Shown here: one piece after another, positions 27,604-36,766 of the stretch
How positions within the stretch are numbered: the stretch's first letter is position 1
Layout: every line of letters starts with the position of its first letter
Assembly: GCF_020991455.1 (NCBI RefSeq)
Contig: NZ_JAJMOX010000005.1
Location: 310,001-374,000 of the forward strand
DNA: 64,000 bases
Direction of reading: 5' to 3'
Origin: Flavobacterium sp. JAS
GTDB lineage: Bacteria > Bacteroidota > Bacteroidia > Flavobacteriales > Flavobacteriaceae
Position numbers and translations under genes: made by a program
Notes under the pieces: generated by a model
What the model saw: only the letters and a program-made list of their open reading frames with translations
What the model was told of the DNA's origin: nothing
Database searches by the model: none

Positions 27604-29241
27604 TTACTTCATAGCTATTTTAAAGACAATCGCAATATCATTCGGAATAGATTTTGGTTGTATAATTACTAATGAATCTGCTTCTTGTTTCCAAGAAATT
27701 TTTTCTTTACTGCCAAGAAGTTCAATTTTTTTGATTTTTCCTGTTCCTTCTTTTTTTGCCAGCGACTTCAATAAAATATTTTCTGTTGGTTTTCCCATCA
27801 CCGTAGCATACAATACATTTCCTTTCTGATTGTATCGAATATCTTTTGCTGAGTATTGTATTTTTCCTTCATTAAATCCCTGGCTATTAATAGGGTTCGA
27901 TAGATCAACGGCTGGTCCTTCACCGTACAGTTTCCATGGGCGGGTCTCGAAGATGCTTTCTTTGTTTATGTTCATCCAGGCTGCAATACCTTCAAGAACA
28001 ACAATTTCTTTGTCATCAATTGTACCATCTCCACGCACAGGAATATTAAGTAATAAATTTCCATTTTTACTGACAATATCTACTAAAGCACGAATGACAC
28101 TCGCAGCCGATTTATAACGGTTTTCATCATACACCTTTCTATTATAATGCCAATCACCTATACAAGTACAAGTTTGCCATGCTTTTTCTTGTGGTTTGTC
28201 AGGTGCTCCACGTTCTACATCCCACACCATACATTCCTTTTGTTTATCTGAAAGTATTTTGCCGAATAAGACAGCTTCTAGTTTATTATTATGGGTCATC
28301 ATGTTATGATTGTAATAATGAGCAGCTATTTTTAAACCAGCATCGCTAACCGGATATAATGGGAGTGCTGTGTCATCAAAATATAACAGGTCGGGGTTGT
28401 ACAAATTAATAAGATCCATAGTGCGGTCATAAAAATTTTCACAGTACGCCTGAGAAGGCCATGAGCTTTTATCTTGCCATTCCCAATTCCATCCCTTTCC
28501 GTTGCTTAATTCATGATTTTGTGCATACAATCCCTGAGGGTCCAATCCTTCCCACCAAGTACCTTTTCCAGCTGCTTTTGTAAGTTTTCCATCGTACGGA
28601 ATACCCATAAATTCTCCAGATTTATCGGCTCCTTGTGCTGTTTCGTACCACATCCATGCATGGGCAGCATGTACACTCAATCCAAAAGGAAGCCCCTGTT
28701 TTTTAGCAGCTTTCGACCAACCATTTATAATATCCTTTTTAGGACCAACACGAACAGAATTCCATTCTTGGTACTTGCTGTCCCATAAATCCAGGTTGTC
28801 GTGGTGATTGGCCATCGCAACGAAATATTGGGCACCAGCACGTTTGTATAACTTTACCAATTCTTCAGGATTCCAATTTTGAGCTTTCCAATCGTGTATT
28901 ACATCTTTAAAGCCTACTTTAGAAGGGTGACCATAATGTTGCACATGCCACTTGTAGTAATCAGAACCTTCTTCATACATGCCACGTGCGTACCAGTCGC
29001 CCTGTTCAGGCTGACACTGTGGCCCCCAATGTGCCCAGATACCAAATTTTGCATTGCGAAACCAATCGGGAACTTTGTATTGGCTAAGAGATTCCCAAGT
29101 TGGCTTAAACTTTCCAGTGGCAACCTGTTCCTTACCTTCTCCCACAGGCAACGGAAAATTTTCCTGAGCCTTCAGGAAACATGAGGATAGCATAAAAACT
29201 GCTATGGATAGACTAACTTTCATTGAAATTTTTAAGTTCAT
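27604..29241 (-). CDS. GH29 alpha-L-fucosidase (copy A)
   Basis: A 545-residue secreted fucosidase. Signal peptide, GH29 barrel (about residues 45-390) with FGIWAHWGPQCQPEQ and the nucleophile region NPDLLYFDD (Asp289 or Asp290), then a C-terminal beta-sandwich. It should remove alpha-L-fucose from galactose or galacturonic acid side chains of xyloglucan. It is very similar to copy B (50612-52279) and a third C-terminal relic at about 47548-47758. It is the last gene of the hemicellulose locus on this side; just beyond it lies the truncated Crp/Fnr gene. Confidence 0.92.
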   Translation of the reverse strand: MNLKISMKVSLSIAVFMLSSCFLKAQENFPLPVGEGKEQVATGKFKPTWESLSQYKVPDWFRNAKFGIWAHWGPQCQPEQGDWYARGMYEEGSDYYKWHVQHYGHPSKVGFKDVIHDWKAQNWNPEELVKLYKRAGAQYFVAMANHHDNLDLWDSKYQEWNSVRVGPKKDIINGWSKAAKKQGLPFGLSVHAAHAWMWYETAQGADKSGEFMGIPYDGKLTKAAGKGTWWEGLDPQGLYAQNHELSNGKGWNWEWQDKSSWPSQAYCENFYDRTMDLINLYNPDLLYFDDTALPLYPVSDAGLKIAAHYYNHNMMTHNNKLEAVLFGKILSDKQKECMVWDVERGAPDKPQEKAWQTCTCIGDWHYNRKVYDENRYKSAASVIRALVDIVSKNGNLLLNIPVRGDGTIDDKEIVVLEGIAAWMNINKESIFETRPWKLYGEGPAVDLSNPINSQGFNEGKIQYSAKDIRYNQKGNVLYATVMGKPTENILLKSLAKKEGTGKIKKIELLGSKEKISWKQEADSLVIIQPKSIPNDIAIVFKIAMK

Positions 29242-29508
29242 AATAATATTATTTTGCTTTTTACTAAACGGATATCTATTGATAACTCTGTCTATGTTAG
29301 TTAATTAGATTATATTTAATTTTTTTAAAACTACTTTTCTTCCTCCAAAATACAAAGACCTGCTTGTAAACTCAAAAAGGTGAATCAAAAAAATTGTTAT
29401 TAACCTGAATTCAATGGTTGGTCCTCTCAGAAGATGAGAAAGTCCATTACACACTTGCAAACGGTATATTAGACATTATACTCAGGTTATTATATTATTT
29501 TTAATGGT

Positions 29509-29726
29509 TTATAAAATAACAACCGTTCTGCCATTTTTTACAAATTCCCGAATCTTAGCAGCGGTTTTTTCGTGCATCACGGTTACTCCTGATACAAAAA
29601 GTAACTTATAATTCAGGGCACTTTTGCTTATCTCTAAGATGCAGGCACCATGTTGCGGAAATAAAACAGGTCAAAGCAAGCCTTAAGCCGGTCATCGTGT
29701 TTTTCAGGAAAAGCATCGCCTGACAT
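29509..29726 (-). pseudogene. GH42-like beta-galactosidase, internal remnant
   Basis: On the minus strand, MSGDAFPEKHDDRLKACFDL starts at 29726, loses frame near 29650, and continues as NYKLLFVSGVTVMHEKTAAK and FVKNGRTVVIL-stop (29509). The second part looks like the glutamine-amidotransferase-like trimerization domain of GH42 beta-galactosidases. It lies between the lyase gene and GH29 copy A; GH42-like leader sequence is also found on the other side of the lyase (31038-31095). The GH42 assignment is by pattern and could be another family with the same domain. Confidence 0.5.
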
Positions 29727-29746
29727 AATTATACAAAACAATGACT

Positions 29747-31000
29747 TTACTTAACTGCTGATCCTGCCTTTTCTCCCGGAGCAATTTGATGTAATAATCC
29801 ATCACCTATAAAAGGATTTCCCCAACCATTTCTTGATGTTGGATCAACAACAATTCCGGTCATTACATTCGCCATAAGTTTAGTATAAGAAGTCGTTGTT
29901 GGCAAACGATTCAATCGATAATAAGCATGATAAATCATATTACATACTAAACCTTGTGCTGTAGGCTGACCTCTATTTGTATCCGAAATTTTAGCCCATG
30001 GTCCCCATCCCGCTCTACATCTGTAAACAGATACGTCAAAAGGTACTTCTTGTCCTAAATTATACTTACTCCAGTATTCCACACCAGTCAACAAACGATT
30101 TGATCCCAAAGTATATGGATCTAATCCTTGATGATATGCAATTTCAGCAATCCCTGCTAAAACTTGATAAGATGACCAACTATGTACCTGATCACGTCCC
30201 GATTCTACATTTTGTCCATTTTCTGCTATATTCTTATAAAGAGAATAATCATTTGGGCATCCACTTTTTGAATTAAAGGCTTTCCATGCTGCATTGAATC
30301 TTGTCAAATCATCAGTAAATACAGCCATTGCCATTGAAGCATACATACATGATGTGCTAAAATTAGCTCCATCGGCCGGATCAAAACCATCAATAGCAGG
30401 CTGGAAAATATTAGTCATCATATTCTTAGCTCGTGTGATATCTGCTGCTTGCCATCCTGAATTGGTATAGGCAAGGATTTCACCAGCCTGTGCCCAAAGT
30501 GGAGCCTGAATCCCTACAAGAAGTTCTACATCTGCTCCCCCAACAGAAACCAGAGTAGTTGACCAAGAATTAATGATGTTTATTGCATTTTGAGTATATT
30601 TAGTATCTCCTGTAATATATCCCAATAATGCCTGTAAATAACAGGCTGTAGCATCTTTACCATGTTCAGACCAACCAGTAAAGTTACTGGTCTCTCCTGA
30701 ACCAGTACGAGAAATATTTGGGAAAGGTCCTTTCATTTTATAGTTTATACTACCTGATGCAGATGCTTTAAGGGCTGCTAATTCAGATTTCCAAGGTTCA
30801 CTGTTTTGATTATCCTTAACAATATTTAATTCATAAAGAGTGGTTAACAAACCAAGGTGAGTAATTTTTGTTAATGTAGTTACTTCTGTACTAGTTTCTC
30901 CCTCGCTACCACCATTATCTGTTCCTTCATCATTACTTTTATCACAACTAATAAATACAATAAGAAAACTTAAAAAAATTGTGGTTAAAATCCTATTCAT
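29747..31000 (-). CDS. Alginate-lyase-fold polysaccharide lyase, lipoprotein (PL5/PL38-like)
   Basis: A 417-residue lipoprotein (FISC lipobox, Cys19) followed by a Ser/Gly/Glu/Thr linker and an all-helical (alpha/alpha)n barrel resembling the alginate-lyase Pfam family (PF05426). Candidate catalytic residues seen are Asn213 in GANFSTS and His273 in RDQVHSWSSYQ, plus tyrosines in the C-terminal third. Families with this fold (PL5 alginate, PL38 glucuronan) cleave polyuronides by beta-elimination. In a xyloglucan-type locus this points to a uronic-acid-containing substrate. It sits between a GH42-like leader and a GH42-like tail, as if it had replaced that gene. Substrate unknown. Confidence 0.7.
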   Translation of the reverse strand: MNRILTTIFLSFLIVFISCDKSNDEGTDNGGSEGETSTEVTTLTKITHLGLLTTLYELNIVKDNQNSEPWKSELAALKASASGSINYKMKGPFPNISRTGSGETSNFTGWSEHGKDATACYLQALLGYITGDTKYTQNAINIINSWSTTLVSVGGADVELLVGIQAPLWAQAGEILAYTNSGWQAADITRAKNMMTNIFQPAIDGFDPADGANFSTSCMYASMAMAVFTDDLTRFNAAWKAFNSKSGCPNDYSLYKNIAENGQNVESGRDQVHSWSSYQVLAGIAEIAYHQGLDPYTLGSNRLLTGVEYWSKYNLGQEVPFDVSVYRCRAGWGPWAKISDTNRGQPTAQGLVCNMIYHAYYRLNRLPTTTSYTKLMANVMTGIVVDPTSRNGWGNPFIGDGLLHQIAPGEKAGSAVK

Positions 31001-31037
31001 AATTTTTCTTTTTGTGTATTATATCTCTTTTTAAAAT

Positions 31038-31095
31038 AAAACCTCATATAAAGTTACTTTTTTATATCTAATTCTTTTTTGAATTTCCAATCATC
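31038..31095 (-). repeat. Conserved leader block, copy A (copy B at 48054-48115)
   Basis: On the minus strand both copies share TATAAAAAAGTAACTTT followed by nTATGAGGTTT, within a longer block of similar sequence. In copy B that ATG starts the collapsed GH42 gene. In copy A the ATG (31045-31047) opens a 16-codon frame (MRFYFKKRYNTQKEKL) ahead of the lyase. TAACTTT resembles the -7 box, so the block could hold a promoter; it also marks common ancestry of the two places. Confidence 0.65.
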
Positions 31096-31247
31096 CCTAC
31101 TCTTCTGGCTTTAATAAAATCTCTCAATATTTTACTAATGATTTCTATTTAGTGTTTCATCCTATTTACAATCACCCAAATAATAATTGATTCTGTTTGA
31201 TTGCCCAATAGAAAAGAAAAAGCATAATAAAAATGCCAGCATTTTAA

Positions 31248-31287
31248 AGTCATAACATAAACTTTTTATAATATTCATGTTATGACT
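31248..31287 (-). terminator. Hairpin after GH74 copy A
   Basis: A perfect 11-bp inverted repeat AGTCATAACAT / ATGTTATGACT with an 18-base loop lies about 50 bases beyond the GH74 stop codon. On the minus strand it is followed by TTTAAAA. It is a plausible transcript end between GH74 and the lyase. The rest of the 31001-31338 gap holds the leader block and no gene. Confidence 0.5.
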
Positions 31288-31338
31288 CTACTTAAAGCTT
31301 TATCTATTCCAAAATAAATTACGAATAAAAACAATTAT

Positions 31339-33786
31339 CTATTTTTTAATAATCTTAAATGATTTTGAGAAATTTGAGTTTACTCCTTTAACTTTTACTA
31401 TGTATAATCCGGGTTGCAATGAAGACCCCATTAACAATTGCCCTGATTCAGGAGTGGATTCTGCTGTTTCTACTTTTTTTCCTGTAATATCGAAAATACT
31501 AACACGAATTGGTTCATTCGATTTTGCATCTCCAACCTTAAAACCATCAACAAATGGATTTGGAAAAAAATTTATCAAAAAGTTTGACTCCTTCGAAATA
31601 TCATCTATAGACAAGGTAACAGAAGCATCCCAGTAAATTAAACCTCTTCCTCCACTAGCGCTCATGTATACTCTTCCACCAATATTCATATCTCCAATCA
31701 GCATTGGTGTTCCTCCAAACTCATGGGCATCATCATTCATTCTGAGCCATGAAGCACCCTTATCACTTGATCTGAAAAGACCCGTAACGCCTGACACGGT
31801 TCCCCAGATAAAAATGGTAGGATAGCTGGCTCCTGTTATTGCTTTTCCTATCCCAACCGTTGTGCAGTAAGCTACATTGGAAAGAGTAGTATAAGTCGCT
31901 CCATGGTCGGTAGAATATTTTAAACCATTGCCACCAAGAGGCACCCAAATATGTCCTTCAAAGCCAGGTATCGAGCGGATCAGGGTTGTTAATTCCCAAG
32001 ACCCAAATGTATTGGTACCAGGAGTACCTGCTACCGAAAAGCTGACTCCCTTATTGGAACTTGAAAACATCTGTCCGTTAATTGGATTATAAATATAGAA
32101 GTAATTTGAATTTACCTGGTCGGCCACAGGAACGGCGTCTGAAGACGACACCCCCGAACAACTTGACCAACTTGCTCCATTGTTGGTCGTGTAGTAGGTA
32201 GTTGTGGAACCTCCAGGGCGGTGCAGAATTGTACCTCCATCGGCGCTGATGGTCACCCTACCGTTTGCACCCATATTAGTAGCAGAAGCCGTCCATGTAG
32301 CCCCCTTGTTGGTAGAATAGTAAATAACGTTTCCGCCACTCGAAGCTCTTACTACTTTGTTTGTGTTGCCGGCAGCGTAAGCAATACTCTGATTATTTCC
32401 ATCTGTAGGAGAAAGTTTTGCTGATGGAAAAGAAGTCAGCGGATCATGTACAAATCCACATACGTCTCCGAAAGAGGAAATAAACGGTCCTCCGGGTATA
32501 CTTATCCCATCGAGAAATGCAGTCTCTTCAATTCCGATCACATCACACTTCCATGAAGGATTCGTAGCTGTAATATCGGAACAGGTATATACACCACCAC
32601 CGCCTATTACCTGTACTATTGAAGGATTAACAGGGTCAAACACAATACAGTCCATCCAGTTAACCGCTCCATCGCCTGTCCATGCCATGCCGTTATTGTT
32701 ATAAGTGGCATTAGTGCCATTCTTAAGGGTCCAGGTCGATCCTCCATCGGTAGAGAGGAAAATAAAGTCTCCCCAGCCACCACCGTACTGGTTGTTACTA
32801 TAACTACCACAAGAAGAAACTATTACCCGGTTTACATTAGTTGGGTCTATACTTACTCCGCCGTATGAATGGTCCTTCCAACTAACAGGGGTAACGTTTG
32901 TCCACACTCCTGTAGCCGTGTTGAGCTTATATAACTTCCCATCGCCATTGGTGGCCGGACCTGCACCATCCGCATAGGTGGCATACATGGTAGTTCCCTG
33001 CAAAGCAACCCGATGCGGCATAAAACCAGTGGTTGCGGAAATGTCTGTAAAGGTGGCACCTCCGTCTGTACTTTTATAAATGTTTCCTCCCCCGGTGCGG
33101 GAAACGCCAATATAAATAGTTTGAGTCGCCCCACTTACTAAGCTGCTTGAAGGATCAAATTGAACAAAACATATACCGTTTCCACTGGAAGTGGTGGTTA
33201 CATCGTTCCATGCTTGATTCCATGTAACGCCACCATCTGTACTCTTCCATAATCCATTGGCTCTGGTTCCGCAGAATAATATGTTGCTGTTATGAGGATC
33301 TACGGCAAGGCGTTCTCCGTTCCCGCGTCCATTCCCATTTCCATGTGTTTTAAACTTAGCCGTAACATCTGTATAGGTGAAAGTATTTCCTTTGTCTGTA
33401 GATTTCAATATAGCCGTTCTTCCCTTGCTCATATACTCAGTACCACAAAGCATGTAAACATTATTAGCATTCTGCGGATCAAGTGCCAAAGCATCCACGC
33501 CAATAAATCCACTTTCGGACTCGTTGAGCCAGTCGAGTAGTTGAATCCATTTATTGTTGGCTGCATCCCAGCGGTAGGCTCCACCCACATCCGTTCGGCA
33601 ATACTTATCGCCGGATGTTTGGTGAGTAATGATTCCCGTCACAAACCCGCCGCCGCCTATGGGGGCATTCTTCCATGTATATTGGGCATAAGATTCATAA
33701 GGGGAAATGAAGCAAACCCATACAAATACCAACATTTTAATAACTTGATATTTATGAATATTCATAAGTTTTAATTCTTTTAGCAT
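31339..33786 (-). CDS. GH74 xyloglucanase with type IX secretion domain (copy A)
   Basis: An 815-residue secreted enzyme. Two seven-bladed propellers carry repeated TDGG or TDKG blade motifs; the two catalytic aspartates expected for GH74 are Asp66 in YCRTDVGG and Asp441 in SSFGDVCGF. The C-terminus (about 735-815; NFFPNPF, SLQPGLYIVKV) is a type A T9SS sorting domain, so the enzyme is exported to the surface. It should cleave the beta-1,4-glucan backbone of xyloglucan. A more usual start may be the ATG eight codons in (MNIHKYQVIK). It is a close paralogue of 52295-55186, which carries an added ricin-type domain. Confidence 0.92.
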   Translation of the reverse strand: MLKELKLMNIHKYQVIKMLVFVWVCFISPYESYAQYTWKNAPIGGGGFVTGIITHQTSGDKYCRTDVGGAYRWDAANNKWIQLLDWLNESESGFIGVDALALDPQNANNVYMLCGTEYMSKGRTAILKSTDKGNTFTYTDVTAKFKTHGNGNGRGNGERLAVDPHNSNILFCGTRANGLWKSTDGGVTWNQAWNDVTTTSSGNGICFVQFDPSSSLVSGATQTIYIGVSRTGGGNIYKSTDGGATFTDISATTGFMPHRVALQGTTMYATYADGAGPATNGDGKLYKLNTATGVWTNVTPVSWKDHSYGGVSIDPTNVNRVIVSSCGSYSNNQYGGGWGDFIFLSTDGGSTWTLKNGTNATYNNNGMAWTGDGAVNWMDCIVFDPVNPSIVQVIGGGGVYTCSDITATNPSWKCDVIGIEETAFLDGISIPGGPFISSFGDVCGFVHDPLTSFPSAKLSPTDGNNQSIAYAAGNTNKVVRASSGGNVIYYSTNKGATWTASATNMGANGRVTISADGGTILHRPGGSTTTYYTTNNGASWSSCSGVSSSDAVPVADQVNSNYFYIYNPINGQMFSSSNKGVSFSVAGTPGTNTFGSWELTTLIRSIPGFEGHIWVPLGGNGLKYSTDHGATYTTLSNVAYCTTVGIGKAITGASYPTIFIWGTVSGVTGLFRSSDKGASWLRMNDDAHEFGGTPMLIGDMNIGGRVYMSASGGRGLIYWDASVTLSIDDISKESNFLINFFPNPFVDGFKVGDAKSNEPIRVSIFDITGKKVETAESTPESGQLLMGSSLQPGLYIVKVKGVNSNFSKSFKIIKK

Positions 33787-33829
33787 AAGCTTTAATTTTA
33801 GTAGGTTAAAATTATTTTTTGTTCTTTGT

Positions 33830-33965
33830 TTTTTATAGTAAAATCTTCCCCGCCCTTGTAAGTGTTATCACCAGCAAGAAGATAGGATAAATAAACGCTG
33901 CTGGCCATACACCGTATTTGCCAGGATAAGCATAAATAAAAACGGTTTCATCCCAACTTATTGGA
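33830..33965 (-). pseudogene. Unassigned coding remnant between GH43 and GH74 (copy A)
   Basis: The minus strand reads SWDETVFIYAYPGKYGVWPA and, after a frame change, YLLAGDNTYKGGEDFTIKNK up to a stop near 33803. It is clearly protein-like but I do not recognise the family. A shorter piece with matching sequence (CCnGCAnCC..., TTGnTGGTGATAACA) sits in the same place between GH43 and GH74 of copy B (about 55270-55325). The shared relic supports duplication of the whole block. Confidence 0.4.
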
Positions 33966-33968
33966 ATG

Positions 33969-34026
33969 TTTTTCAAAAATCCAGTTCAAATGCTGGGGCA
34001 TTTGCTTTGAACAGGATTTTGAAAAA
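33969..34026 (-). repeat. Long inverted repeat downstream of GH43 (copy A side)
   Basis: TTTTTCAAAAATCCAGTTCAAA (33969-33990) pairs with TTTGAACAGGATTTTGAAAAA (34006-34026) with one mismatch and one bulge, about 20 bp of stem and a 15-base loop. A second hairpin TCAACTGA / TCAGTTGA follows at 34039-34060. Both are within 185 bases of the GH43 stop codon and may end or stabilise its message. Confidence 0.6.
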
Positions 34027-34151
34027 GAACGCTTATTATCAACTGAAAAGCATCAGTTGACAATCGTTCCCTTTCCTTTTGCATTTCTTTTATTAAGGTG
34101 ATTCTAATCCGAAATTCACTTGTAAATTTTTATCTATTATCATAACTTACC

Positions 34152-35738
34152 TTAATATTTAATTCTGAACCAATTAAAATCAGCATAACCGCCTATTTCT
34201 TTTGTGGCGTAGTTGAATAAAGCAAAACGATAGCCCATAAAATGCGGAATGCTGTATTTCATCTTCAAAGGTCTGCCTATTGGTTTCCAAACTTTTCCAT
34301 CAAGGCTGTAAAAGAAACTAGCTTGATCTTTCCCATTAAGAGTGTAAAGATTATTAGCTTCATCATTCATGCCGGTAAAATCGCAATCGATTCTGAAGTA
34401 AATTTGGTCCTGATCCAACGCAATTCGCTCTACTTCGACGGGCTTATCATTATCAGTAGTAATCATTACTATCGACTTTTGACCCGCGTCAATTTTAACC
34501 CCTACTGATCCATACTCTTTTTGGAAAGCTGAGAATCCGGCAAAATCGCCGTCTTTCATTTTGGAAACCTCCAGAGCAACAGAAACTGAGCTAGTTGGAC
34601 CAATAGTGCGTTGTGTAAGTGTGTTTCTGATCTGAAGAAAATCAGTGTCGATTCTTCCTGTTTTGAGGCGCAAAAATCCTTTTCTTTCAGTTACAGACCA
34701 CAGCGCATTATCCGGATTATGATTCCATTGCCATACTAAAGGAAGTGCTGCTTCTCCTTTTTTTCGATTGAATTCATCAGAAGCAACCAAATTCGGAATC
34801 AAACCTTTACTGGCTGGCAGGTCAAGCTGTTGCGGGACTTTTCCGTTTTCTCCTAATACAGGCCAACCGTTTTCCCACTTTACAGGAACGAGATAAGGAA
34901 CGCGGCCAACGGCAGCGAAATCGCGGAAAAGATAGGAGAACCAACGTCCATCGGGAGTGTCTATCAATCCTCCTTGAGCGATTCCTCTATCCTGTAAGCC
35001 AACTTTTCCTTCCCAAGGGCCGTTGATATTATCTGCCCTATGTATAATTACAGTTCGCATTTCACCGCGTGGTGCACAAATATTAAACAGATAATATTTC
35101 CCTTTTACTTTAAATAATTGAGATCCTTCAGCTCCAAGCCCCACTTCTTTTCCTGTTGGTGCGCTGCCGTTCTCGATAAGAACCCTCTCCGGAACGCCTT
35201 GTTTAACTCCTGTCAGATCCTCATTTAATTCAACAATTTTTAGTTTTTCTGCGTTATGAATTAAATATACCTTGCCATCATCATCAAAAAACAAGGAATT
35301 ATCATGATATGATGGTTTAAAAGAAATTCGTTCCCAATTTCCTTTTTCTATGTCTTTTGTTTTAAAAACATAGGTTTCACCTGTGGTGTATGCAAAAGTG
35401 GTTACATAATATATCCCCTTATGATAGCGCAAGCTACTCGCCCAGGAGCCCTTGCTATATGCATTTTGACCGTCTGTCAAATTTAGCGCCGGCAGATCAG
35501 CCAAAGTATCATAAGCATAGTTGATGATCTTCCAATTGACAAGATCTGTAGATTTCATAATAGGCACACCTGGGTTCATGTGCATCGTGGTACTGCTCAT
35601 ATAATAATTTTTACCAACTCTGATCATAGATATATCTGGCACATCGGCAAAAATGATTGGATTTTGGGCTTGCGCAAAACCAACGGCCTGAACAAGCAAA
35701 ACCAGAAAGGCAAAAAGGAACTTAATTTTTTTTTTCAT
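34152..35738 (-). CDS. GH43 beta-xylosidase/alpha-L-arabinofuranosidase (subfamily 12-like)
   Basis: A 528-residue secreted enzyme with a five-bladed GH43 propeller (about residues 25-320) and a C-terminal beta-sandwich (about 330-528). The three catalytic residues fit: Asp35 in ADVPDISMIRVG, Asp146 in SYHDNSLFFDDDGK and Glu204 in GLGAEGSQLF. The two-domain build is like arabinofuranosidases and xylosidases acting on hemicellulose side chains. In xyloglucan loci such enzymes remove arabinose from xylose residues. It heads the left copy of the duplicated block and has a 500-base upstream gap, so it may start its own transcript. Confidence 0.87.
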   Translation of the reverse strand: MKKKIKFLFAFLVLLVQAVGFAQAQNPIIFADVPDISMIRVGKNYYMSSTTMHMNPGVPIMKSTDLVNWKIINYAYDTLADLPALNLTDGQNAYSKGSWASSLRYHKGIYYVTTFAYTTGETYVFKTKDIEKGNWERISFKPSYHDNSLFFDDDGKVYLIHNAEKLKIVELNEDLTGVKQGVPERVLIENGSAPTGKEVGLGAEGSQLFKVKGKYYLFNICAPRGEMRTVIIHRADNINGPWEGKVGLQDRGIAQGGLIDTPDGRWFSYLFRDFAAVGRVPYLVPVKWENGWPVLGENGKVPQQLDLPASKGLIPNLVASDEFNRKKGEAALPLVWQWNHNPDNALWSVTERKGFLRLKTGRIDTDFLQIRNTLTQRTIGPTSSVSVALEVSKMKDGDFAGFSAFQKEYGSVGVKIDAGQKSIVMITTDNDKPVEVERIALDQDQIYFRIDCDFTGMNDEANNLYTLNGKDQASFFYSLDGKVWKPIGRPLKMKYSIPHFMGYRFALFNYATKEIGGYADFNWFRIKY

Positions 35739-36241
35739 GAATAAAATAATAATGGAGAATAGAACTTACTTGATTTTTCTGAGAGCTTCAAAAGATAAAT
35801 ATCCAAAAGCGACGAGTAGTTTTTTTCTCATGGTTTAAAAATGGGTCAATGGTTAGTAAATGTTTTCTTAAGTAAACAAAGTAATAGGAAAACAATACCA
35901 CATAACGTTTCCTTTTGTATCACAAGAGTGCACCAATTGTATTAAATGAAAAACCTATACCATCAAATACATTTATAAATCAATTCGTTAGAAAATTATA
36001 ATCAATTATGATATAAAAGAGTATAATTCATTGAGCTGATTAAAAACATAAGTAGCATCATTTAAATTTTAATCATTAAAGTAAATAAGATAGGACGTAA
36101 ATTATTTTAAAAAATATCTTTTACTCCCGATAATTTCTCTTTTTAGGATTTAGGGTAACTGGAGTAAATACCTTTTTTTCCACAAAAAATTAATAGTTGC
36201 TATTTTAGGGACATGACAATAACCGGATAGTACCTTTTTAC
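35739..36241. other. Gap upstream of GH43; one 21-codon frame
   Basis: About 500 AT-rich bases. On the minus strand a short frame at 35766-35831 reads MRKKLLVAFGYLSFEALRKIK and stops 28 bases before the GH43 start; it could be a leader peptide or the head of a lost gene. No exact TAnnTTTG box was found. Nothing else recognisable. Confidence 0.3.
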
Positions 36242-36599
36242 TCACTCTTCGAATTTTGTTTCCATATCCAGCCGACTATTTGATAATAATATCAATTTTA
36301 TTTCTTTTTTTAATCCTACGAAATCCTTAGCATAATACCTCTTAAAAAAGCCCATAAATTCATCCCTATTACTGAGTTTAATTTGCATTTGCTTATCTTG
36401 ATTTTTTCCGTAAATGAAAAACAAATCTAAATTTTTATGAATCTTTAGAACGTATTCCTTCTCTGTATGGCCAACCCAGAAAGTACTATATTCATCCTCT
36501 ATTCTAATTATTTCTTCAATAGCAAACTTAACATCTTCGACTGTCGCATTATCAATTAATTCTCCCCCAACCTTTCTCTATCCAAAATTCTGTTGCCAT
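36242..36599 (-). pseudogene. Small hypothetical protein, frameshifted at a G5 run
   Basis: The minus strand starts MATEFWIEKGWG at 36599 and hits a stop at once; with one base removed from the five-G run (plus-strand C run 36564-36568), the frame reads on as ELIDNATVEDVKFAIEEIIR and through to LDMETKFEE-stop at 36242, about 118 residues in all. The composition and size resemble immunity-type proteins, but I do not recognise the family. It is either a true frameshift or a homopolymer sequencing error. Confidence 0.6.
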
Positions 36600-36766
36600 C
36601 TATCTTATTCTAAAGTTTTACTTTTTATATAAATCCAACCACCCTTTTTTATTTAATTAAAACTTATCAAATGTGATTAAGAGATTAGTTAACTTCAAGG
36701 GCTTTCTTGCTAAATTCTAAAATCCAACAATGGTGATCAATTTAAACCAGGACCAGATACAAAAAC

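Noticed and set aside
27053..29300. Insertion sequence or transposase at the left junction of the hemicellulose locus
   Set aside because: I looked for transposase frames and terminal inverted repeats near the truncated Crp/Fnr gene and saw none.
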